From: Mycolicibacterium alvei | Lineage (GTDB): Bacteria; Actinomycetota; Actinomycetes; Mycobacteriales; Mycobacteriaceae | Direction: 5' to 3' | NCBI RefSeq assembly: GCF_010727325.1 | Contig: NZ_AP022565.1 | Coordinates: forward strand, 4,588,001-4,652,000 | DNA: 64,000 nucleotides | Shown: piece after piece, positions 29,507 to 37,093 of the stretch | Layout of the letters: each line of letters opens with the position of its first letter | Numbering within the stretch: position 1 is the first letter of the stretch | Program-made: the position numbers and the translations under genes | The notes under the pieces: generated by a model | What the model was told of the DNA's origin: nothing | Seen by the model: only the letters and a program-made list of their open reading frames with translations | The model's database searches: none

Positions 29507-30963
29507 GATGCAAAACTCCTCACTCGCTTACGGTTTCGTTGTTGGTGGAATGCCGCACGGTCGTAGGCCACGATGGCGGCCACGGCGGCGTCGATCTTGC
29601 GCGGCGAACCACGCTTGTCCTTGCTGACGAGATCGCCCTGTGGGGTTGGTTTGGCCACGCAGTGCGCGAAGTGCGCGGCCATCCGGGTATCCCCGTCATG
29701 TGTCACCTGCTGGGTGACGACTGCCTGATACAGCCGGTCGGTGGCCGGTGCCATGCGGGCCGCGTGTGCGGTGTTCCACTCGATCACCCGGCGCTCACCG
29801 TGCCGCTTGGCCCAGTCTTCGATCTCGCTGCGCCACCCCCACGGATCGCACGCCAGCTCGACGACGTCGTACTTGGCGAACGCCACGTCGACGGCTCGGG
29901 TCACGTCCTCCCGCGGCACACGCCAGCGCGGATCGCCGGGGTTCTCCCACAGGCCTTCAACGAACAGATGCCCGTCGAGAGTGCAAGCGACCAGGGCCGT
30001 GGAGTCACGAGACGCGGACCCGTCGAACGCCAGGACCACACGCTGACCCTTCTTGCCGGCGCCGGCAACATGGTCCACGCAGGCATCCCAGGCACCCCAC
30101 GGCAACCACGCCTCAACACCAGTCACCCACTGGCCCAGACGCAACTGCCGAAACACCGGCTCGCGCAACGTCCGACGGGCAGCCTCGAGACCGTCCTCAG
30201 CCAGGAACGGGTCCTCACACGCCAACGCAGGGTTCGCGGTACGCCACGCCTCCCGGTCCCCGATATCGCAGCCGTCCGGGGCGGCGAACTCACGCAGATA
30301 GAACGCCGGATCGTCCCCGGCGCGGCCGTGCTCCACCAGGCGCCACATGATGCAGTCCGGCGACGACGACGGGGTGGAGATCGCCAACGTCAGCGACTCG
30401 GGCCGCTTACCCGACACCGACGTCACGGCCTCCCAGACCGCTTCACTGACCACGTGCAACTCGTCGACGATCAGCAGCGACGGATCATGACCATGCAGGG
30501 CACCCGGCTCGGCCGGCAACGGCAACAGGATGGCATCGTTGTGCGGCACCACGATCCGATCCGCGAAGATCTGGGCACGGTCGGCCAGCTCCGGTGTCAG
30601 TTCGATCATGCGCCGTGCCATTCGCAACGTGATATTTGCTTGCCTTTGGTCGCTGGCGACCACCAGAACCTCGGCGCTGGCATCCCCGGCGAACAACTCA
30701 GTCACCGCGAGCATCGCGGCCAGGCCCGTCTTGCCGTTAGCACGCGCCACCGACACCAGACCTGTACGGATACCCGGCGCGAACGCACCCCGGATGATCT
30801 CGGTCTGAAACCCCCTCAGCGTCACCGGCATACCAGCACCGACGCCCTTGGGCACCCGCAGATAGTCGTGGATGAACGCCAGCCGGCGTTCGGCGCGCTC
30901 GGTGGGGAGCTTCGAGAGGTCCAGCGGTGCGGCCTTGACCTGCCCTTTTGGCCCTGCTTTCAT
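29503..30963 (-). CDS. phage terminase large subunit
   Basis: The DNA-packaging motor, 486 residues. The ATPase domain has Walker A ARANGKTG at 73-80 and Walker B LLIVDELH at 163-170; the nuclease domain shows LAFDGSASRDSTAL near 310 and VVELACDPWGW further on, holding acidic metal ligands. ATG 30963 overlaps the HNH stop as ATGA, which fixes the start. No small-subunit gene is recognised next to it; the HNH protein may assist cleavage. Confidence 0.92.
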   Translation of the reverse strand: MKAGPKGQVKAAPLDLSKLPTERAERRLAFIHDYLRVPKGVGAGMPVTLRGFQTEIIRGAFAPGIRTGLVSVARANGKTGLAAMLAVTELFAGDASAEVLVVASDQRQANITLRMARRMIELTPELADRAQIFADRIVVPHNDAILLPLPAEPGALHGHDPSLLIVDELHVVSEAVWEAVTSVSGKRPESLTLAISTPSSSPDCIMWRLVEHGRAGDDPAFYLREFAAPDGCDIGDREAWRTANPALACEDPFLAEDGLEAARRTLREPVFRQLRLGQWVTGVEAWLPWGAWDACVDHVAGAGKKGQRVVLAFDGSASRDSTALVACTLDGHLFVEGLWENPGDPRWRVPREDVTRAVDVAFAKYDVVELACDPWGWRSEIEDWAKRHGERRVIEWNTAHAARMAPATDRLYQAVVTQQVTHDGDTRMAAHFAHCVAKPTPQGDLVSKDKRGSPRKIDAAVAAIVAYDRAAFHQQRNRKRVRSFAS

Positions 30964-31367
30964 GTCTGGCCCCGGTGTGAAACGCAAACTTTGCCTAGAG
31001 GACAGGGGGTCTGTGGCGGTACCCCCGGGGGCATCCCCCTGGTGGCTGTCTGGCCGCGTGCGGCACCGGCGGCGCGGTTGCACGGTCCGCAGAGGACCTG
31101 GACGTCCTGCAGGCGGATGGTCAGGCCAGCGGCCTTACGTGCCCAGGCTTCTGGGGTGTGGTCGGCCTGCAGGTCCTCGGTGGCACCGCAGTCGGAGCAC
31201 CACGGTTGCATACGGCGTGCTTGCTTGGACAGTTTGGTCCAGTTCGCGTCATAGCCGCGTGCGGATGCTGAGGGTCTGGTCCTGGTGTCGGGTCGGGTGA
31301 TGGTGTGGTCGGGGCAGCGTGGCCCGTTGCATGGTTCGCCACAGTCGAGGCAGGCGGTGAGGGTCAT
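30960..31367 (-). CDS. HNH endonuclease
   Basis: A 135-residue zinc-binding HNH nuclease. Paired cysteines (CLDCGEPC, WCSDCGATEDLQADH, VQVLCGPCN) build the zinc knuckle and His motif of phage HNH proteins, which lie beside terminase genes and are needed for specific DNA cleavage during packaging. The ATG overlaps the stop upstream (TGATG) and the stop overlaps the terminase start (ATGA). Confidence 0.88.
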   Translation of the reverse strand: MTLTACLDCGEPCNGPRCPDHTITRPDTRTRPSASARGYDANWTKLSKQARRMQPWCSDCGATEDLQADHTPEAWARKAAGLTIRLQDVQVLCGPCNRAAGAARGQTATRGMPPGVPPQTPCPLGKVCVSHRGQT

Positions 31368-31702
31368 CAGCCGGCGGTCCATTCGGCGATGCACCACACG
31401 TGGTCCTCGCGGCCGGCGAGGTCGGTGGGGATGACGATGGGACCGCGGACGTGGTAGGTCAGGCCGGCGTGCTTGATCTGGTCAGTGGACTTGATGGTCC
31501 GGGTGACTGCGGTGACGGGCATGTAGACGCGGGCTGTGGCGCTGACGATGGTGGTCATGAGAGCGGTGTCCTCGGTGGGCTGTCCTGCTTGGAATGAGCA
31601 GCCGGTGATGGTGGTCTCCACGTTGTCGTAGATGGGCACCATGAACTCGTCGACGCCGATCTGTACGTGCTGGATCAGGGTGATGGTGTCGTTGCCGATC
31701 AC
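31367..31702 (-). CDS. head-completion (stopper)-like protein
   Basis: A 111-residue, beta-rich protein. Its second half (IKSTDQIKHAGLTYHVRGP followed by DHVWCIAEWTAG) resembles small head-closure proteins in which a D-x-I-x-x-x-G-x-x-Y-x-V-x-G-P pattern is common. Its position before HNH-terminase rather than after the capsid is unusual for a full phage. It overlaps both neighbours by one to four bases. Assignment is tentative. Confidence 0.45.
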   Translation of the reverse strand: MIGNDTITLIQHVQIGVDEFMVPIYDNVETTITGCSFQAGQPTEDTALMTTIVSATARVYMPVTAVTRTIKSTDQIKHAGLTYHVRGPIVIPTDLAGREDHVWCIAEWTAG

Positions 31703-32193
31703 TGGTCTTGCGCCTCCTCATTGGCCAGGGCGGTGATGTGGTCCTGTATCCAGCCGATGCCGACGTTGGAGGACAGTTCGGGTAGGGCGACTTCGTAGTG
31801 ATCGAGCAGCGCGATGAACGTCTCGGTGGCGCGTTGGTCGTCGATGGCTGACCGGATCTCGTGGTCGATGCCGTCGAGGTCCTGGAGGCCGTGGCATTCG
31901 AGGATGCGGGCGGCGCGGCAGATCTCGGTACCGGGCGACTCGGTGGGGTCGAGGGTGGCGATGCCGTGGATGTAGTCGGCCATGAGGTTGATGCCGTCGC
32001 GTGTGCGCAGTGTGGCGATGAAGTTGTGGTGGAGGCCGAGGGTTGCGAGGAGGAGGTGGGCGGCGCGGCCGGTGGTGTTGGTTTCGTCGATGATGGCCAC
32101 GACGCCGGCGGGGTTGCCTTGTCGGTGGTGGACTGTGAGTGCAGCGGCGCGGCGGTAGTCGGCGGCGTTGGTGGGTGTGGCTTGGTCGGTCAT
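31699..32193 (-). CDS. element protein of unknown function
   Basis: A 164-residue soluble protein (MTDQATPTNAADYRRAAAL onward), mixed helical, no recognised family. ATG 32193 has AAGGAG six bases upstream. An in-frame ATG at 32250 overlaps the helicase stop as ATGA and would add 19 residues; either could be used. It lies between the replication ATPase and the head genes and might belong to either. Confidence 0.6.
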   Translation of the reverse strand: MTDQATPTNAADYRRAAALTVHHRQGNPAGVVAIIDETNTTGRAAHLLLATLGLHHNFIATLRTRDGINLMADYIHGIATLDPTESPGTEICRAARILECHGLQDLDGIDHEIRSAIDDQRATETFIALLDHYEVALPELSSNVGIGWIQDHITALANEEAQDQ

Positions 32194-32246
32194 GGGGTGC
32201 TCCTTGCGTGTCCAGATGTCGGGGTCGGGGAAGATGACGCGGCGGC

Positions 32247-33620
32247 TCATGAGGCGGCTTCTTCTTTGCTGAGGCATGACAGGTGGGCATCACCTTGCTC
32301 TGCCATGACGGGCTTGCTGCAGATGTAGCAGCGGGGTACTTCTTTGCCCTTGACGGTGATGGTGCGGCGGGTACGCAGCCCTTGCTTGCGTGCGTCAAGG
32401 GGCGTCGGCGCGGTGAGGGCCGGCGAGTGCTCAGTCGGGTCACCAGTTGGGCCAGACGTGAAGGGTTGGCCCAACTGTGGATTTGCCTCAGTTGGGCCAT
32501 CCTGTTCTTGCTGGTCGTGCCCAGTTGGGCCAGTTGGGCCACGGTCTTGCATGACACCCCCAGTTGGGCCACCGCTGGCCTGACTGGGAAGCTGCCAGGT
32601 CGAGGTCCTCGGGAACCCTGATGAGCGGTCGATTACGCCGAGGTGCTTCTTTGCTCGCTTCAGCGTTCGCTCACTGATCTTTTCCTTGGCCGCCTCGATC
32701 TTGACGGTTTTCGAGGGGGTCTCACCGTTCGCTGTGAGGTAGTCCTGTAGCCAGTGTTCGGCGGCGGTGCGCTCCCCAGCGTCGTCGCCTCCATCGCCAC
32801 CGAGGAGATCTCTGGCGTCGACTGTGGTGTCGCCGAGCCATTCGACTGCACCGATCTCGGTGGGGCCGTCGTCGGTGTCCACGGTGGTGCTGGCGATCCG
32901 AAACTCCACCGAGCGGTCGGTACCCGCGTAGTTGGCCTTGGTGTTGGTCAGCACGCGAGTACCAGTGTCGGGGTCCTCGGCGATGGAGAGCACGCAGCGG
33001 GCGACCTGGGACCAGGCGACGCTGCCGAGCATGAGCTGTCCGGAGTCGGCGCCGTCGCGCTTGCCGAAGTGTGCGAGGCCAATGATGGTGACCTTGCAGC
33101 GGTCGGCCAGGGCGGCGATGGGTTCGAGGTACTGCCGGACGGCGATGTCGTCGTTGCCGGAGAATCCGGGCGGTACAACGGCCTTGGCGGGGTCGAGGAA
33201 AAGCATGGTGACGCCGTACTCGCGGATGGTGTTCTCGATGGCGTAGAGGTCCAAGGGGAACACCAATGCGCCGGTTCCGAGGTCGGTCTGTACGTCGACG
33301 AAGATGACGCGGTCCATGTCGGCGCCGTTGGCGATCAGCCTCGGGACGATGGCGGATTCTCGGGACTCCTCGGTGCCAATCCATAGAACGGTTCCACCGT
33401 TGCGGGTCTCGCGGGCAGCCCAACTGGATGCCACTGTGCTCTTGCCTTTACCCTCGCGTGCGGCCAGGAGGTTGATGGCGTACTGGAGGATCAACCCCAG
33501 TTCCCACCACACCAACTTCTTTGCCTTGACGTGTGATCCGCGGGTGACGACCAGGCGGCGGGGTGCGGCCGGGGTGCCAGGTTCGGCCGGACCGGGGTCG
33601 TCGGGGTGTGGTTCTGTCAC
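32247..33620 (-). CDS. RepA-like AAA ATPase (replication helicase family)
   Basis: A 457-residue RecA-fold ATPase of the AAA_25/RepA group. Walker A is AREGKGKST at 54-62, followed by VLWIGTEES and Walker B VTMLFLDPAKAV; LIGLAHFGKRDG follows. The C-terminal part is low-complexity with Gly-Pro-Thr-Gly repeats, then a Cys-rich end (RCYICSKP...HLSCL) that may bind zinc. GTG 33620 has AAGGA seven bases upstream. It is the likely replication protein of the element and contains an iteron-like array. Confidence 0.82.
   Translation of the reverse strand: MTEPHPDDPGPAEPGTPAAPRRLVVTRGSHVKAKKLVWWELGLILQYAINLLAAREGKGKSTVASSWAARETRNGGTVLWIGTEESRESAIVPRLIANGADMDRVIFVDVQTDLGTGALVFPLDLYAIENTIREYGVTMLFLDPAKAVVPPGFSGNDDIAVRQYLEPIAALADRCKVTIIGLAHFGKRDGADSGQLMLGSVAWSQVARCVLSIAEDPDTGTRVLTNTKANYAGTDRSVEFRIASTTVDTDDGPTEIGAVEWLGDTTVDARDLLGGDGGDDAGERTAAEHWLQDYLTANGETPSKTVKIEAAKEKISERTLKRAKKHLGVIDRSSGFPRTSTWQLPSQASGGPTGGVMQDRGPTGPTGHDQQEQDGPTEANPQLGQPFTSGPTGDPTEHSPALTAPTPLDARKQGLRTRRTITVKGKEVPRCYICSKPVMAEQGDAHLSCLSKEEAAS
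32444..32571. repeat. iteron-like array of CAGTTGGGCCA
   Basis: The 11-mer CAGTTGGGCCA occurs exactly at 32444, 32489, 32522, 32531 and 32561, and its complement TGGCCCAACTG at 32467. Start-to-start spacing is 23, 22, 33, 9 and 30 bases, close to whole helical turns. All copies lie in the 3' part of the ATPase gene. Confidence 0.75.
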
Positions 33621-33994
33621 GCTGACTTCCTTCGGGGTATGTGGGCGCTGCTGTGGCGGTTGCGGATCCGCTGGGCCATCGCGGTCCAGTCGGCGGCTGC
33701 GGAGATCTCGCGGGATGCCTCGGCCATCGCGGCCTGGGCGGTCTCTACGCGGAGTACGTGATGGTCTCCAGCGACGGCGAGCGCCAGCAGCTTTCGGGGA
33801 TCGCCGTCTGCGAGTTCGCACCATGCCGGGGTTCCGGCGATGGGGAGCGGGCCGTAATTCGCTTGTGCGACAGCGGCGGTGATGAACTCGTGGACGGGCC
33901 ACCAAGCGACTTGCTGTGAATCTTGCGGGCGTCCGCAAAGTTGCGGAGAACCCGCGCCACGGTCGGCGCGGGTCTCCACTGTCCGGTCGGTCAT
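33617..33994 (-). CDS. DUF2742-like mycobacterial prophage protein
   Basis: A 125-residue protein with QQVAWWPVHEFITAAVAQANYGPLP, TPAWCELADGDPRKLLALAVAGDHH and a terminal basic helix. The WWPVHEF start of the conserved part recalls DUF2742, a family I associate with phiRv1/phiRv2-like elements of M. tuberculosis. It is overlapped by the gene on each side (ATGA with the upstream one, GTGA with the ATPase). Function unknown. Confidence 0.65.
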   Translation of the reverse strand: MTDRTVETRADRGAGSPQLCGRPQDSQQVAWWPVHEFITAAVAQANYGPLPIAGTPAWCELADGDPRKLLALAVAGDHHVLRVETAQAAMAEASREISAAADWTAMAQRIRNRHSSAHIPRRKSA

Positions 33995-34497
33995 CGGATC
34001 GCTTCGGTGGCGTCGATGAGGCTGTCGAGTGCGGCGCGCAGGTAGTCCCCGGCGTTGCCTGGTGCGGTGCGTAGCAGGGTGTACGCGGTCCGCACGGCTC
34101 GGTGTGCGGCGATCATGGCGGCGTCTGCGCTGCCGCGGCCGGCCCACTGGTCCACCTGATCGGCGACCTTGTGGATAGCCTCGGCGATCTCGCGGGCCTC
34201 GTCGGGCTGATAGCAGGAGGCGTTGATGTAGACCAGCGGCGCGTCGTCGCCCTCGGTGGCGATCGTGCCGTCTCCCCACTGCACAACGACACCGCGGACG
34301 TCTGTATCCGTGCCCGCTGCGCCGGGGGTCCACACGCAGCGGTAGGCGGGTTCAGTGGGCGTTGCCGTCTGCCAATCATCGGAGTTTTCGGGGTCCGCGC
34401 CGCTGGGCAGACCCGGGGCGGGCGGGTCCAGGTTGACCGGCTCGGTATCGAAGAACGCCAGAGCAGCGGGCTTGGCGTTGTCGGTGCGTGATGTCAT
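33991..34497 (-). CDS. element early protein of unknown function
   Basis: A 168-residue acidic protein: MTSRTDNAKPAALAFFDTEP, a central VRGVVVQWGDGTIATEGDD segment, then helices with MIAAHRAVRTAYTLLRTAP. No family is recognised. It sits in the early operon after the excisionase gene and overlaps the DUF2742-like gene as ATGA. Confidence 0.65.
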   Translation of the reverse strand: MTSRTDNAKPAALAFFDTEPVNLDPPAPGLPSGADPENSDDWQTATPTEPAYRCVWTPGAAGTDTDVRGVVVQWGDGTIATEGDDAPLVYINASCYQPDEAREIAEAIHKVADQVDQWAGRGSADAAMIAAHRAVRTAYTLLRTAPGNAGDYLRAALDSLIDATEAIR

Positions 34498-34508
34498 GAT
34501 GGAGTTAC

Positions 34509-34646
34509 CTACTTTCTGGTGAGGGTTGGTTTTGACGGCCTCGGGGTGGCAGCCCTGGGGTCGTCGTTTTTTCCGGGGCGCAGATCCGGCGTGTTATCGC
34601 TGTCGGGTATCAGTCCCAGGTCGGCGTGGTCGGCTTGTACCCACAT
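34509..34646 (-). CDS. 45-residue ORF coupled to excisionase
   Basis: MWVQADHADLGLIPDSDN followed by a basic, proline-rich tail. The ATG overlaps the excisionase stop as TGATG, and the stop lies 11 bases before the next gene, filling what would otherwise be the only long gap in the early operon. This packing is the main evidence that it is expressed. No homologue recognised. Confidence 0.5.
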   Translation of the reverse strand: MWVQADHADLGLIPDSDNTPDLRPGKNDDPRAATPRPSKPTLTRK

Positions 34647-34837
34647 CACGCGGCGTCTCCGCCACTGAACTGTTCGTTCTCCCAGGCCATTACGTCACTC
34701 AGCCGGTAGCGGGCATGGCGACCGAACCGGGCATACTTGGGACCTTTGCCTTGACTCGCCCATTGCGCGAGCGTCTTATCGGGCACCCGCAGGCGTTCGC
34801 CGACCTCTGGGCGTGTCAGCCAGCAGTCTTCGGACAT
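34646..34837 (-). CDS. xis: AlpA/MerR-type excisionase
   Basis: A 63-residue DNA-binding protein: WLTRPEVGERLRVPDKTLAQW is a winged helix-turn-helix of the AlpA/excisionase type, followed by GPKYARFGRHARYRLSDVMAW. Such proteins direct excision and can also act as activators. CGGAG lies six bases before the ATG. It is divergent from the repressor and its promoter region overlaps operator O1. It is the first gene of the minus-strand operon. Confidence 0.87.
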   Translation of the reverse strand: MSEDCWLTRPEVGERLRVPDKTLAQWASQGKGPKYARFGRHARYRLSDVMAWENEQFSGGDAA

Positions 34838-34848
34838 TCGTTACTCCG

Positions 34849-34944
34849 TTCGGTTTATCCGAATCACGTTCGGCTGAGCTGAATCTTGCCCGAACGTTCT
34901 CAATTCGTCAAGGAGCAACCCGGTTCGGATTTACCGAATTTCGG
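34849..34944. promoter_or_regulatory. repeated operators of the element's genetic switch
   Basis: TTCGG-N5-CCGAA palindromes occur at 34849-34863 (O1) and 34924-34938 (O2), an imperfect one at 34869-34883 (TTCGG-N5-CTGAA), and a further half-site TTCGG at 34940. O1 covers a probable -10 of the excisionase promoter. O2 lies just upstream of TACTAT (34946-34951), the -10 of the leaderless repressor gene. Confidence 0.7.
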
Positions 34945-34957
34945 TTACTATGCCCAT

Positions 34958-35596
34958 GTGTCTGATGAATCCACCCCCAAGACGACGGACGTTCGAACTG
35001 CAATTGCGGCGAACATCAAACGCATCCGGAAGGTGCGCGACATAAGTGGTCGAGACTTCATCGCGCAACTTGAGAAGCGCGGCATGAAGCTGCTTCCGTC
35101 AGGCTTGACCGCACTCGAAAAAGGGGATCGTCGGGTCACCGTGGATGAGCTTTTGACGATCGCAGTGGCTTTGAACACCAGCATTATTGACCTTCTCATT
35201 CCTGTTGACGGGGGCGATCTTGTTGTGGCCGAGGGGATTCCACCACTTAATCCTGGTCAGCTTGACGCGTGGATTTCCGGCCGTAGCCCGTGGCGGCAAC
35301 TGCCGTACGGAACCCATATAGATGCCAAGGTGTCCGAAGAGTTTTGGGACGCCGCAGCTAAGTCCCGACAAGCTAGGAGGTTGCGGGACAAGCGGCCCGA
35401 GATCGACGCAATTGACCGGCTGAAGGCGCACGTGAGGTTGGTTGCAACGGCCCAGGGCGACCCGCATGGCTACGGCAGGTCGACGCCGTTCACTGCAGAC
35501 GCTGAAGCGGCCGCACTTCGACAACTTGCAGGTGATCTTGATGAGTACATCGCACTGCTGGCTTCCTCATTGGAGAGGGATGGCTATGGCGGGTAG
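34958..35596 (+). CDS. XRE-type repressor of the element
   Basis: A 212-residue regulator. The N-terminal domain has a Cro/CI-like helix-turn-helix (IAANIKRIRKVRDISGRDF, then GLTALEKGDRRVTVDELLTIAVAL). A C-terminal helical part follows and shows no protease motif. GTG 34958 lies six bases after TACTAT, indicating a leaderless message; the longer frame from 34886 runs through operators. It overlaps the integrase start by 11 bases, so both are one operon. Base composition is less GC-rich than the flanks. Confidence 0.8.
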   Translation: MSDESTPKTTDVRTAIAANIKRIRKVRDISGRDFIAQLEKRGMKLLPSGLTALEKGDRRVTVDELLTIAVALNTSIIDLLIPVDGGDLVVAEGIPPLNPGQLDAWISGRSPWRQLPYGTHIDAKVSEEFWDAAAKSRQARRLRDKRPEIDAIDRLKAHVRLVATAQGDPHGYGRSTPFTADAEAAALRQLAGDLDEYIALLASSLERDGYGG

Positions 35597-36755
35597 GCCT
35601 CCGCTGCGGATTGGGCAGCATGGAAAGATCACACGCAAGCAGTTAGGTGTCGGAGTGTGGTTGGCGCGCTGTCGTTTTCGTGATTTCGATGGAGTGACGC
35701 GGATCGTTGAGCGGCGCAGCCCAGACGGACAGGACGACAAGCATGGCAAGGCGGCCGAGGACGCACTGGTCGAGTCGCTGGGAGAGCGCCGGCCACCTGG
35801 CGTGTCCGGTGACATCACGACGGATACCAAGGTCTCAGTGCTCGTCGATCAGCACCTAGAACTGCTGGAATCGGACGGTAAGGCGCCGGCCACGATGACG
35901 ACATACCGCAGCGCCGCGGGCAAGCTGGCCAAGTTCAGCAAGTCGTTGCGGGTGGGCGAGGCGACACCGGGACGGCTGAACGCGGTGATCCGTTCACTGA
36001 AGGCCGCGCACGGCGCAAACATGGCTCGGCACGGCCGGACGCTTCTACGCGGTGCTCTCCAGATCGCGGTGCTCGATGATGTGATCGAGGCCAACCCCGT
36101 GGCCCAGGTGTCTCGGATTACTTCGGAGCGGAAACCGAAGGGCGCTCGGCCACTGGACAGCGTCGAGCTGCGAGACATGCTCGGAAAGCTGCGGGCATCT
36201 GAGGCGTGTGAGCGCGCCGATCTCGTCGACCCGATCACCCTGTTCGTTGCTACAGGGCTGCGACGGTCTGAGCTGTTGGCGCTGCGCTGGCAGGACTACG
36301 ACGAGGCGGCCGGGACGATCTCGGTGTCGGGAAAGATCGCCCGGATCAAGGGTGTGGGCCTGAGGCGGTTGGACACAGGCAAGACGGACTCGGCCGAGCG
36401 TACGGTGCCGTTGCCCGGGTTCGCTATCGCTGCGCTCGCTGAGCGTCGAGCGAAACCCTTCATCGGGGAGCAGCGGATGATCTTCGCGAGCACCGCGGGC
36501 GGTCTACGGGATCCGGACAACTTCGACAAGCAATGGCGCCGGGTCCGAGCGGACCTCGGAGTGCCGGACGTGACGAGTCACTCGTTCCGTAAGTCGGTGG
36601 CCACGCTGATCGACGACGCCGGCATGTCGGCGCGCATCGGGGCGGACCAGCTCGGGCACTCCAAGGTGTCGATGACCCAGGACCGCTACATGCGCCGCGG
36701 GAAGGTGCACGCCGAGGTAGCGGCGCTTTTGGACACCGCCGTAGGCGATGAATAA
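35586..36755 (+). CDS. int: tyrosine-family integrase
   Basis: A 389-residue site-specific recombinase. An N-terminal arm-binding region and a SAM-like core-binding domain (about 80-170) lead to the catalytic domain with the first Arg in FVATGLRRSELLALRW, HSFRKSVATLID, LGHSKVSMTQ and the nucleophile Tyr in QDRYMRRG near residue 368. The gene ends 22 bases from the CCA end of tRNA-Lys, its attachment site. ATG 35586 is preferred to ATG 35580 for spacing to GGAGAGG. Confidence 0.92.
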   Translation: MAGRPPLRIGQHGKITRKQLGVGVWLARCRFRDFDGVTRIVERRSPDGQDDKHGKAAEDALVESLGERRPPGVSGDITTDTKVSVLVDQHLELLESDGKAPATMTTYRSAAGKLAKFSKSLRVGEATPGRLNAVIRSLKAAHGANMARHGRTLLRGALQIAVLDDVIEANPVAQVSRITSERKPKGARPLDSVELRDMLGKLRASEACERADLVDPITLFVATGLRRSELLALRWQDYDEAAGTISVSGKIARIKGVGLRRLDTGKTDSAERTVPLPGFAIAALAERRAKPFIGEQRMIFASTAGGLRDPDNFDKQWRRVRADLGVPDVTSHSFRKSVATLIDDAGMSARIGADQLGHSKVSMTQDRYMRRGKVHAEVAALLDTAVGDE

Positions 36756-36776
36756 ACGATGGCCTTGTGGCCATTT

Positions 36777-36852
36777 TGGTGCCCCCACCAGGGCTCGAAC
36801 CTGGGACCTGCGGATTAAAAGTCCGTAGCTCTACCAACTGAGCTATAGGGGC
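36777..36852 (-). tRNA. tRNA-Lys(TTT)
   Basis: Reading the minus strand, acceptor GCCCCTA pairs with TGGGGGC, the D-arm GCTC/GAGC, anticodon loop CTTTTAA gives TTT, and the T-arm is CCAGG-TTCGAGC-CCTGG; CCA is encoded. The 3' end faces the element and is its right attachment site. Confidence 0.95.
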
Positions 36853-36985
36853 GCGAGAAGACAGGGTACAAGATGGTGATTTTCCTGTTGCGACCACCGG
36901 GTTTGAGGATTTGGGCATCTGTACCCTAAGCTATCGAAGCTCCCAACGAACGAGGTTGATGAGTACCCCGGAGAGATTCGGATAG

Positions 36986-37058
36986 GCCCCCATCGTCTAG
37001 TGGCCTAGGACGCCGCCCTTTCACGGCGGTAGCACGGGTTCGAATCCCGTTGGGGGTA
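36986..37058 (+). tRNA. tRNA-Glu(TTC)
   Basis: GCCCCCA pairs with TGGGGGT, the anticodon loop CTTTCAC reads TTC, and the T-arm is ACGGG-TTCGAAT-CCCGT. CCA is not encoded. First of three plus-strand tRNAs. Confidence 0.95.
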
Positions 37059-37093
37059 CGCAACGCGGGAACGCGGAGCACGCAGGAAAGCAA

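Larger units (their letters stand above)
26000..36817. mobile_element. capsid-forming phage satellite-like element in tRNA-Lys
   Basis: A 10.8-kb unit bounded by a full tRNA-Lys gene on the right and a partial copy of its 3' half on the left. It encodes tyrosine integrase, repressor, AlpA-like excisionase, RepA-like ATPase, HNH nuclease, large terminase, portal, scaffold, major capsid and connector-like proteins, plus unknowns. No tail, lysis or small-terminase gene is recognised. Nearly every gene overlaps the next by one to four bases, so it is compact and apparently intact. Confidence 0.85.

Noticed and set aside
26584..31083. Remnant of a full-length prophage
   Set aside because: Frames are intact, overlapped and bounded by att sites with an intact integrase and switch; no fragments of tail or lysis genes are visible, so a compact satellite explains it better, though deletion cannot be excluded without relatives.
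29539..31254. 571-codon plus-strand frame through the terminase gene
   Set aside because: Antisense shadow of the terminase and HNH genes, rich in Arg/His/Pro with no family features.
31718..32572. 284-codon minus-strand frame with MAQLG repeats
   Set aside because: It is an out-of-frame reading of the ATPase tail and its CAGTTGGGCCA repeats.
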